Positions 1 to 7,392 of a stretch of 7,392 bases of DNA are shown piece by piece. A program made the translations under genes and the position numbers. Location of the stretch: assembly GCA_025966215.1 (NCBI GenBank), contig JAOPVM010000097.1, positions 1-7,392 on the forward strand. The letters are read 5' to 3'. Source of the stretch: Klenkia sp. (GTDB taxonomy: Bacteria > Actinomycetota > Actinomycetes > Mycobacteriales > Geodermatophilaceae). Below the pieces are notes generated by a model. The model searched no databases. It had not been told where the DNA came from and saw nothing but the letters and a program-made list of their open reading frames with translations. How positions within the stretch are numbered: position 1 is the first letter of the stretch; each line of letters begins with the position of its first letter.

Positions 1-371
1 AGCAGCACCGGCCCGGGGCCGTCCCGCGCCGCCGCACACACCGCGACCACGGCGAGGGCCAGGGCCGCACCGAGCGGGCCGGCCAGCTCGGCCCGGCCGT
101 GCTCCTTGAACGCGAGCACCACCGGTCGGACCGGGCCGGCGTAGGGCCCGGCGGCGACGGTGGGCGGGAAGCGGTCGGGGTGCCGACGGGGCCGGGCCAG
201 GTGCGGGTGGGCCAGCCATCGGGCGCACCGTGGGCAGACCACCCCACCCGGGCGCCCGCACCCGGCACACACCCGTGGCAGCACCAGGTCGGCCAGGGGT
301 GCGACCAGTCCGTCGACCAGACCGTCGACCAGACCGTCGACCAGGCCGCGCACCAGCCGCCGTCGGTCCAC
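1..371 (-). CDS. comF: ComF family phosphoribosyltransferase, 3' end outside window
   Basis: Minus-strand translation from GTG at 371-369 gives 123 open codons up to the left edge, so the C-terminal part is absent. The family consists of cytoplasmic PRTase-fold proteins with an N-terminal zinc ribbon; in naturally competent bacteria ComF helps process incoming DNA, while the role in most actinobacteria is unclear. Visible here are two CxxC pairs (Cys35/Cys38 in CAGC and Cys46/Cys49 in CPRC), the following aromatic-basic stretch, a PYAGPVR segment near residues 76-82 and the conserved LAFKEHGR segment near residues 86-93. The diagnostic PRPP-binding loop would lie beyond the window. The start was chosen because an AGGG lies 8 bases upstream; GTG at residue 7 is an alternative, and the frame is open further upstream without good start codons. 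An unusual GLVD repeat lies at residues 9-23. It follows lpqB on the same strand after 97 bases, the usual actinobacterial order. The family call is firm; the exact start is moderate. Confidence 0.85.
   Translation of the reverse strand, partial: MDRRRLVRGLVDGLVDGLVDGLVAPLADLVLPRVCAGCGRPGGVVCPRCARWLAHPHLARPRRHPDRFPPTVAAGPYAGPVRPVVLAFKEHGRAELAGPLGAALALAVVAVCAAARDGPGPVL
302..349 (-). repeat. 12-base tandem repeat inside comF, four copies
   Basis: Four consecutive 12-base units start at 302, 314, 326 and 338. On the plus strand the unit is CGACCAGACCGT; units 2 and 3 are identical, and units 1 and 4 differ at one and two positions. Because 12 is a multiple of three, the array stays in frame and encodes repeated Gly-Leu-Val-Asp tetrapeptides in the ComF N-terminus, before the zinc ribbon. 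A change in copy number would lengthen or shorten the protein by four residues without a frameshift. Confidence 0.9.
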
Positions 372-422
372 GAGACCGACCCTGCCAGGTCCTCGTCCCC
401 GCGGAGGGGTCGACGGGGAGGC

Positions 423-449
423 TGTGGACGCACCGGACCGGTGTGGACG
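423..449. other. Palindrome with flanking direct repeats in the lpqB-comF gap
   Basis: The 97-base gap between lpqB and comF (372-468) holds two direct copies of TGTGGACG (423-430 and 442-449) around the palindrome CACCGGACCGGTG (431-443, overlapping the second copy by two bases). On the minus strand each copy reads CGTCCACA, matching seven of the nine positions of the high-GC DnaA box TTGTCCACA. It could be a binding site for comF regulation or a weak hairpin after lpqB, but no U-rich tail follows and chance is possible in such GC-rich DNA. I see no other clear element in this gap. Confidence 0.35.
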
Positions 450-468
450 GCGGCCCCCGCACCCGGCC

Positions 469-2172
469 TCAGAGGGGGTAGAGGGGCTCCTCCCCCGCCA
501 GTGGACCCGCACCGCGGACCAGCGTGGACCAGGTGCCGCCGACGAGCTGCCAGAGGCTCCCCCCGGCCGAGACCAACGGCGCGCGGCTGGGCACGGCGGC
601 GATGGTGGTGGGCTGACTGGGCAGCCCGGACAGGGTGACCGTCGACAACGCCCAGCCGTCGACGCCGACCGAGTAGGGCACGGTGCTGTCCTGCGCGGCG
701 TCGCCGGCGAGCACGAGCAGGCTCCCGGCGTTGCGCCAGGCCACGTCGACCACCTGGGACAGCGCCGGGGCCACCGAGCGCAGGTCCCGCACGGCGACCT
801 GGTCGTCGCTGCGCACCACGGTGCCCACCAGCAGCTCCCCACCGTCGGCACCGCTGACCACCACAGCAGCGCGGACGCCGTCGGGGCTGAGCCGGAACTG
901 CGTGGTCGGTCCCTGACCGGCCAGCGTCGTGGCGGCGACGGTCTGCGGCGCCCCCGAGGCGGGCACCCGGATGACCTCGACACCGTCCCGGACGGTCCAC
1001 ACCTCGGGCCGGGTGGCCGCCGTCGTGGGCGGGGTGAGCGTGGTGGCGCTGAGCAACGGGGCCAGGTCGCCGCCGTAGGGGCCGTACAGCAGGGTCGCCG
1101 TCCCGCCGGCGGCCGAGACCCCGGCCAGCTGGCCGAGGGCGTCGCTGCGTCCGTCGGCGGTGACCGCGGCCGAGACCAGGCCGTACACGCCGGTGCCGGC
1201 CGGCCCGGGGGCGGCGGAACCGTCGGTGGCCACCCGGAGCGCGCCGGCCGAGACGTAGTGGCCGACCGAGGAGACGGGGACCGAGTCGGGGTCCAGCCCG
1301 GCCCAGTCGTCGACGGACTGCTCGTCGGGCACCCCCGGGACGTCCACCGGTTCGCCGTCGATGCGGATCCGCACCGCGCGGACCAGCGGCTCCAGGGACC
1401 ACACCAGCTGGGCGGACAGCGCGCTGGCGTCGTCGTCCCCACCGGGCTCGGTGCGGGTGAGGTCGACGGTGGCGACCTGACGCTCGACCACGACGTTGCT
1501 GAGCAGCTCGTACCCGGTCAGCGGGTTGGCCACCCCGGCCGCGATGGCGGTGGAGGGGCCGGCGATGAGCCGGTCCACCAGGGACGTCGGCTGGTTGCTC
1601 CCGCCGACGAAGAACCGGGGGTCGGGCACGACCCGGGTGCCGGTCGGGTCCAGGAAGTAGGCCGCGACCTGGTCGTAGGTGCGCGCGAAGTCCGGTTCGA
1701 GGAGCACCAGGCCGTCGGTGGGGTCGGCGATCCGCCACTCGCCGTCCTCCTGCACGAGGGTGAGCGTGCGGGTGAAGACCTGCTCGGCCCCGACGGAGAA
1801 GACGCCCTGCCCGTCGACGAGCCCGACCTGCTGGGCGGTGATCTCCACCGTGCTCCCGCCGGTCGCGACCGGGGCGTAGTCGCTGCTGATCACGGTGACG
1901 CTGCCGGTGTCCGACCACGTGTCGGCCGCCTCGGTGGTCAGGTACTGGCGGGCCACGGGGTGGTTGCGGGTGGTGCTGGCCATCGCCTCGACGAAGCCGC
2001 GGACGACCTCCTCGGGGCTGGCACCGGACTCGGGGGGCAGCGCCTCGATGCCGACGTCGGCCGGTGGGTCGGCGACCTCGGTGATCTGCACGGTCGGAGA
2101 GCTGGTGGGCACCGTGGTGCACCCGGCCAGCAGCGTGAGCAGGACGGCGACGCAGCCGGTCCGGGCCCTCAC
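469..2172 (-). CDS. lpqB: Lipoprotein LpqB, extracytoplasmic partner of sensor kinase MtrB
   Basis: This 567-residue protein starts at GTG 2172-2170 and is close to the length of mycobacterial LpqB. Residues 1-18 form a lipoprotein signal peptide: a basic MRAR start, a hydrophobic stretch and the lipobox LLAGC with the lipidated Cys18, so the mature protein should be anchored on the outer face of the membrane. Residues about 50-165 are an N-terminal domain, about 194-280 match a GerMN domain (segment RLIAGPS), and about 300-560 match the LpqB beta-propeller region. In mycobacteria LpqB binds the extracellular part of MtrB and affects MtrA phosphorylation; the same role is inferred here from synteny and similarity. 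The start shares the bases GTGA with the mtrB stop (4-base overlap), with a G-rich GGGGTGG run 4 bases upstream, which suggests translational coupling. A longer open frame continues upstream through mtrB but only as a shadow of it; the signal peptide fixes the true start. Confidence 0.94.
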   Translation of the reverse strand: MRARTGCVAVLLTLLAGCTTVPTSSPTVQITEVADPPADVGIEALPPESGASPEEVVRGFVEAMASTTRNHPVARQYLTTEAADTWSDTGSVTVISSDYAPVATGGSTVEITAQQVGLVDGQGVFSVGAEQVFTRTLTLVQEDGEWRIADPTDGLVLLEPDFARTYDQVAAYFLDPTGTRVVPDPRFFVGGSNQPTSLVDRLIAGPSTAIAAGVANPLTGYELLSNVVVERQVATVDLTRTEPGGDDDASALSAQLVWSLEPLVRAVRIRIDGEPVDVPGVPDEQSVDDWAGLDPDSVPVSSVGHYVSAGALRVATDGSAAPGPAGTGVYGLVSAAVTADGRSDALGQLAGVSAAGGTATLLYGPYGGDLAPLLSATTLTPPTTAATRPEVWTVRDGVEVIRVPASGAPQTVAATTLAGQGPTTQFRLSPDGVRAAVVVSGADGGELLVGTVVRSDDQVAVRDLRSVAPALSQVVDVAWRNAGSLLVLAGDAAQDSTVPYSVGVDGWALSTVTLSGLPSQPTTIAAVPSRAPLVSAGGSLWQLVGGTWSTLVRGAGPLAGEEPLYPL

Positions 2173-3758
2173 CGGGCCACCCCGGGACGACGGACGACGG
2201 CCGGGCGCAGCGGGAGCGGTGAGCCGGTGAGCTCGGTGTCCGGGGTCAGCGGGAGGGTGAGCCGGAACTGCGCGCCCTGGTCGGGCTGGCCCCAGACCTG
2301 CAGCCAGCCACCGTGCAGCCGGGCGTCCTCCAGGCTGATCGACAGCCCCAGCCCGGACCCGCCGACGGTGCGCACCCGGGCCGGGTCGGCCCGCCAGAAC
2401 CGGTCGAACACGTGCTGGGCGTCCTCGGAGGACAGCCCCACGCCGTGGTCGCGGACGGTGATGGCAGCGGCGGTCCGGTTGGCGGCCAGCGTCAGCTCGA
2501 CCGGCCGGCCGGCCCCGTGCTCGATGGCGTTGCCGACCAGGTTGCGCAGCACGCGCTGCACCCGACGGGCGTCGACGTCGGCGATCACGGCCCGGTCGGG
2601 GGTGCGGACGCCGAGCCGGCACCCGTGCCGATCGGCGAGGGGCTCCATGCCGGCGACGACGCGGTACATCAGTGATGCGAGGTCGGTGGGTTCGGGTTCG
2701 AGCACCGCGACCCCGGCGTCGTACCGGCCCATCTCGAGCAGGTCGGACAGCAGCAGCTCGAACCGGTTGACCTCGGCGTAGAGCAGCTCGGCGGACCGGG
2801 CGACGGCCGGGTCGAAGTCGGTGCGCGACTCGTAGAGGACCTCGGCGGCCATCTGCACGGTGGTCAGGGGGGTGCGCAGCTCGTGCGAGACGTCGGAGGT
2901 GAACCGCTGCTGCAGCTGGCTCAGCGCCTCGAGCTGGGTGATCTGCTTCTGCAGGCTGTCGGCCATCGCGTTGAAGCTGCTGGCCAGCCGGGCCAGGTCG
3001 TCCTCCCCGCTGACCGCGAGGCGTTCCTCCAGCTGCCCCTCCGCGAGCTTCTGCGCCCCCCGGGCGGCGCGCCGCACCGGGTCGACGACCAGCCGGGTGA
3101 CCAGCACCCCGATGCCCACGACGAAGAGGGTCAGCGCGATCCCGCTGATCACCACGGTGCTGCGGATGAGGGCGAGCGACTCCTGCTCCTGGTCCAGCGG
3201 GAAGGCGTAGTAGAGGTCGACCTGCTCCCCGCCCTGGCCGTCGATGGGCACCGGGGCGCCGACCAGCAGGGTCGGCGCCGGCTGCTGACCGGCGTCGGGC
3301 ATCTCGGCGTACCGGTAGTTCTGCGACCCGGCGTCGACGGCGCTGACCAGGTCCGGGGGCAGCGCGGGGTAGAGGAACTGCCGGCTGGCGGCAGGCCTGG
3401 CGGTGTCGCCGGTGCGGTAGACCATGACGACGTCGAAGTTCCCGGCCTCGCCGTTGCGGCTCTGCAGCTCCCGCACGGTGCGGTCCAGGGTGGACCGGAC
3501 GCTCGCGCCGTCGCCGGTGACGATGCCGGACACCTGCGACTGGGCGTAGGACACCCCGGCCTGCATCTGGTCGATGGCGGCATTGCGCTTGACCTGCAGC
3601 AGCTGGTCGCTGATCTGCCGGAAGAGCACGAAGCTCACGATGACGACGACGATGCCGGCGACGAGCATGGTGATCGCGCCGATCCGGAACTGCAGCTGGG
3701 AGCGCCAGGCGTGCCACACGGCCCGCGCCCACGGCCGGACCCTGGTCTGCAGGATCAC
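2169..3758 (-). CDS. mtrB: Two-component sensor histidine kinase MtrB
   Basis: The 529-residue membrane kinase autophosphorylates on histidine and passes the phosphate to MtrA. Order of domains: TM1 about 26-47, an extracytoplasmic sensor of about 150 residues, TM2 about 198-222, HAMP about 222-275, HisKA with the H-box SDVSHELRTP (phospho-His292), then a HATPase domain with N-box NLVGN (406-410), G1 box DHGVG (437-441), F box FDRFW (451-455) and G2 box GGSGLGLS (466-473). All key catalytic boxes are present. The C-terminus keeps the SPLPL motif also found in mycobacterial MtrB. I chose GTG 3758, giving MILQTRVRPW, because it lies 7 bases after the mtrA stop and matches the expected short cytoplasmic N-terminus; no good ribosome binding site precedes it. 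In-frame GTGs at 3797 and 3833 would overlap mtrA and add 13 or 25 residues lacking MtrB character. The 3' end overlaps lpqB by four bases. Identity is very secure; the start is fairly secure. Confidence 0.96.
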   Translation of the reverse strand: MILQTRVRPWARAVWHAWRSQLQFRIGAITMLVAGIVVVIVSFVLFRQISDQLLQVKRNAAIDQMQAGVSYAQSQVSGIVTGDGASVRSTLDRTVRELQSRNGEAGNFDVVMVYRTGDTARPAASRQFLYPALPPDLVSAVDAGSQNYRYAEMPDAGQQPAPTLLVGAPVPIDGQGGEQVDLYYAFPLDQEQESLALIRSTVVISGIALTLFVVGIGVLVTRLVVDPVRRAARGAQKLAEGQLEERLAVSGEDDLARLASSFNAMADSLQKQITQLEALSQLQQRFTSDVSHELRTPLTTVQMAAEVLYESRTDFDPAVARSAELLYAEVNRFELLLSDLLEMGRYDAGVAVLEPEPTDLASLMYRVVAGMEPLADRHGCRLGVRTPDRAVIADVDARRVQRVLRNLVGNAIEHGAGRPVELTLAANRTAAAITVRDHGVGLSSEDAQHVFDRFWRADPARVRTVGGSGLGLSISLEDARLHGGWLQVWGQPDQGAQFRLTLPLTPDTELTGSPLPLRPAVVRRPGVAR

Positions 3759-3765
3759 CTGCAGG

Positions 3766-4473
<708 letters not shown>

Positions 4474-4504
4474 GCCCCCATTGTGCGTGTGCCGCCCCGC
4501 ATAG

Positions 4505-4545
4505 CACTGCACCCGCCCGGAGGAGACCCCCGGACGGGTGCGGTG
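4505..4545 (-). terminator. Long inverted repeat in the mtrA leader, possible terminator or attenuator
   Basis: Arms 4505-4523 and 4527-4545 enclose a three-base loop. Read as minus-strand RNA, the inner 14 positions all pair, counting two G-U wobbles; the outer five continue the stem with a single A-C mismatch. Read as plus-strand RNA the inner part instead has two A-C mismatches, so minus-strand pairing is somewhat better. There is no U tract after it, which is common for actinobacterial terminator-like hairpins. It lies 70 bases or more beyond the ahcY stop, and its downstream arm covers GTG 4512, the farthest-upstream possible mtrA start. It may end ahcY transcription, or act in the mtrA 5' leader. 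Confidence 0.5.
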
Positions 4546-4559
4546 ACGTGCTGGACCGG

Positions 4560-4610
4560 CCTGCTCGCAGGACCCCGTGCCGCGCGGCGCGTGGTGCGGG
4601 GGCGAGCAGG
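4560..4610. terminator. Hairpin just after ahcY stop codon, probable terminator
   Basis: Perfect nine-base arms CCTGCTCGC (4560-4568) and GCGAGCAGG (4602-4610) begin five bases after the ahcY TAG stop. Inside, after a four-base bulge at 4569-4572, a second stem pairs 4573-4585 with 4589-4601 around the loop GGC. On the plus-strand RNA this inner stem is fully paired with three G-U wobbles; on the minus-strand RNA those become A-C mismatches. Position makes it a likely ahcY terminator or mRNA-stabilising 3' structure. No U tract is present. Confidence 0.55.
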
Positions 4611-4615
4611 TCCTC

Positions 4616-6103
<1,488 letters not shown>

Positions 6104-6107
6104 GTCG

Positions 6108-6111
6108 CTCC
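6108..6111 (-). promoter_or_regulatory. Ribosome binding site that sets the ahcY start
   Basis: The minus strand reads TGGAG then CGAC then ATG, so GGAG is four bases from ATG 6103. It is the clearest Shine-Dalgarno match in the window, and it favours ATG 6103 over the in-frame ATG at 6172. Confidence 0.7.
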
Positions 6112-6193
6112 AGAGTGTCCCGGCCGCGCCAGAGGGGCTGCGGCTGCGTCGGTCCTGTTCGTGAGCGAGCATGCCGAGGCTTCGGCGGGGCTC

Positions 6194-6226
6194 GTGCCGC
6201 GGCCCAGGTTACCGGTTGCGCGGCAC
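6194..6226. repeat. Inverted repeat downstream of manA, overlapping ahcY promoter candidate
   Basis: Perfect eight-base arms GTGCCGCG (6226-6219 on the minus strand) and CGCGGCAC (6201-6194) enclose 17 bases. The first arm starts six bases after the manA stop codon, so as RNA it could be a weak manA terminator. The -10 hexamer of the candidate ahcY promoter lies in the loop, so as DNA it could equally be an operator. No U tract follows. Confidence 0.4.
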
Positions 6227-6235
6227 CGCCGTCAG
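6206..6235 (-). promoter_or_regulatory. Candidate sigma-70-type promoter for ahcY
   Basis: On the minus strand CTGACG (6235-6230, four of six matches to TTGACA) is followed by an 18-base spacer and TAACCT (6211-6206), which keeps the T1, A2 and T6 bases most conserved in actinobacterial -10 boxes. The -35 box overlaps the manA TGA stop. Transcription would start near 6199, leaving a 5' leader of about 95 bases before ahcY. The match is by eye and short, so this is a proposal. Confidence 0.4.
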
Positions 6236-7392
6236 TGGGCGCGGAGGCCCGTCGTCGCCCGGTAGAGCACAGCGGGGCCCTGGGCACTGACCGGTATGCC
6301 GGCCGGGACGAACGCCGACTCGCCCTTGCGCAGCACCAGCTCCCCGTCGTCGGTACCGAGCACCGCGGTGCCCTCGGTGCACAGCAGCACCTGGGGGCCG
6401 GCGGTGCGCAGGCTGCCGGCATCGACACCGAGCTCGGCGCGGGTGAGGTCGAAGTCCTCGACCGGCACCGGGTAGCGCAGCCCGCCGGGACCGAGGACCG
6501 GGTGGATCACCGGCACCTTGCCGTCGGTGAAGTCCAGCACCTCGATGAGGGCGGCGAGGTCGACGTGCTTGCCGGTGAGACCACCGCGCAGCACGTTGTC
6601 CGAGCTGGCCATGACCTCGACGCCGGCGCCGGACAGGTAGGCGTGCAGGTTGCCGGCGGGCAGGAAGACGGCCTCGCCAGGGGCCAGGGTCAGGTGGTTG
6701 CACAGCAGCGAGATGTCGACGCCGGGGTCGCCGGGGTAGTCCTTCGCCAGGTCGGCGGCCCAGCGGTTGGTGTTGATGAACTCGGGGTCGGGGGCGGCCA
6801 CGCAGTGCCCGGCACGCTCCGCCACGGCGGTGACCAGGGACTGTCGACGCTTGGCCGACAGCGCCAGCAGCTGCGGGATGGCGACCTGCAGGCCGCCCCG
6901 GGCCAGTGCGGCGATGGTCGGCTTGAGCTCGGGGAGCTGCAGCTTGGCCAGGCAGTGCAGCGACTCCTCGACCGGCCGGAACCCGCACAGCGCCTCGACC
7001 GGGGTGATCGCGAGCAGGATCTCCGGTTTGTGGAACGGGTCCTTGAACGTCCGGGTCGGGTCGTCCTTCGGGACCCCGGCGGCCTCCTCGGCGGCGAACC
7101 CGACCTCGGCCTGCGCAGTCGTCGGGTGCGCCTGCAGGGACAGCGGGGAGTCCGCGGCCAGCACCTTCATCAGGAAGGGCAGCCGGTCACCGAAGCGGTG
7201 CCGGACGGCGGTGCTCAGCAGCCGGTCGGGCTCCTGGGCGATCGCCACGTCCAGGGTGCGGCCGTCGGCGAGCACACTGGGGGCGTCGGGGTGCGCACCC
7301 ATCCAGAGCTCGGCGTAGGGCTGCGCGGCCGGGGAGGCCTCCCCCAGCAGCTCGGGGATCACGGTGTGACTGCCCCACGGGTAGTGCCGGAT
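6232..7392 (-). CDS. manA: Mannose-6-phosphate isomerase, class I, 5' end outside window
   Basis: The frame is open to the right edge, giving 386 residues. The first ten, read IRHYPWGSHT, match the conserved N-terminal segment of the family, so the GTG at 7362 is an internal valine and only a few N-terminal residues are missing. The zinc enzyme interconverts fructose-6-phosphate and mannose-6-phosphate in the cytoplasm, the first step towards GDP-mannose and mannosylated envelope lipids and glycans. Numbered from the edge, the zinc ligands are Gln87 and His89 in SLQAHP, Glu124 in HKPEILLA and His250 in NLHAYLSG; RGGLTGKH at 269-276 carries the catalytic arginine. The PEFINTNRW and GEAVFLPAG cupin segments are also present. 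The stop TGA at 6234-6232 overlaps the candidate ahcY -35 box. It lies 128 bases from ahcY, so co-transcription is possible but not shown. The family call is firm. Confidence 0.95.
   Translation of the reverse strand: MRHYPWGSHTVIPELLGEASPAAQPYAELWMGAHPDAPSVLADGRTLDVAIAQEPDRLLSTAVRHRFGDRLPFLMKVLAADSPLSLQAHPTTAQAEVGFAAEEAAGVPKDDPTRTFKDPFHKPEILLAITPVEALCGFRPVEESLHCLAKLQLPELKPTIAALARGGLQVAIPQLLALSAKRRQSLVTAVAERAGHCVAAPDPEFINTNRWAADLAKDYPGDPGVDISLLCNHLTLAPGEAVFLPAGNLHAYLSGAGVEVMASSDNVLRGGLTGKHVDLAALIEVLDFTDGKVPVIHPVLGPGGLRYPVPVEDFDLTRAELGVDAGSLRTAGPQVLLCTEGTAVLGTDDGELVLRKGESAFVPAGIPVSAQGPAVLYRATTGLRAH

Noticed and set aside
160..2781. Long plus-strand open frame of 873 codons antisense to lpqB and mtrB.
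   Set aside because: Rich in Arg, Gly and Pro without recognisable domains, and it runs opposite to two well-supported genes; long shadow frames are expected at this GC content.
469..3732. Minus-strand frame of 1087 codons that would fuse mtrB-region sequence with LpqB.
   Set aside because: The part beyond 2172 is an out-of-frame reading of mtrB; the lipoprotein signal peptide and the GTGA overlap mark the true lpqB start.
6104..6172. ATG 6172 as an ahcY start, adding 23 residues.
   Set aside because: No ribosome binding site, and the extra residues are not part of the family; GGAG precedes ATG 6103.
7360..7362. GTG 7362 as the manA start.
   Set aside because: The ten codons upstream encode a conserved family segment, so the gene extends past the window edge.

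Overview
The window reads as ordinary core chromosome of a very GC-rich actinobacterium. The mtrA-mtrB-lpqB module next to an S-adenosylhomocysteine hydrolase gene is an Actinobacteria hallmark. The protein sequences and gene order suggest a relative of Geodermatophilaceae or Frankia, but that family-level placement is only an impression from sequence. No phage, insertion sequence, CRISPR, tRNA or rRNA was seen.

Every supported gene is on the minus strand, so transcription runs from high to low coordinates. In that order they are: manA (mannose-6-phosphate isomerase, 5' end cut off by the right edge), a 128-base gap with a candidate ahcY promoter inside an inverted repeat, ahcY (S-adenosylhomocysteine hydrolase), a 142-base gap with two strong hairpins, mtrA (response regulator), mtrB (sensor kinase), lpqB (lipoprotein partner of MtrB), a 97-base gap with a small palindrome and flanking direct repeats, and comF (ComF-type phosphoribosyltransferase, 3' end cut off by the left edge). 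The comF fragment has no start-to-stop frame inside the window; it was found by translating the minus strand directly.

The genes form three groups. manA supplies mannose-6-phosphate for activated mannose and cell-envelope glycans. ahcY removes S-adenosylhomocysteine, the inhibitory product of methyl transfer. mtrA-mtrB-lpqB is a compact signalling unit: LpqB sits outside the membrane and modulates the MtrB histidine kinase, which phosphorylates MtrA, a regulator of cell-wall and cell-division genes. The last three are tightly packed (7-base gap between mtrA and mtrB, 4-base GTGA overlap between mtrB and lpqB), as expected for one translationally coupled operon.

I found no new biological system. 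The items most worth a second look are non-coding: the tandem hairpins between ahcY and mtrA, one of which covers the farthest-upstream mtrA start codon; the inverted repeat around the likely ahcY promoter; and a 12-base tandem repeat that adds GLVD tetrapeptides to the N-terminus of ComF. Compared with Mycobacterium tuberculosis, a tmk gene is missing between ahcY and mtrA.
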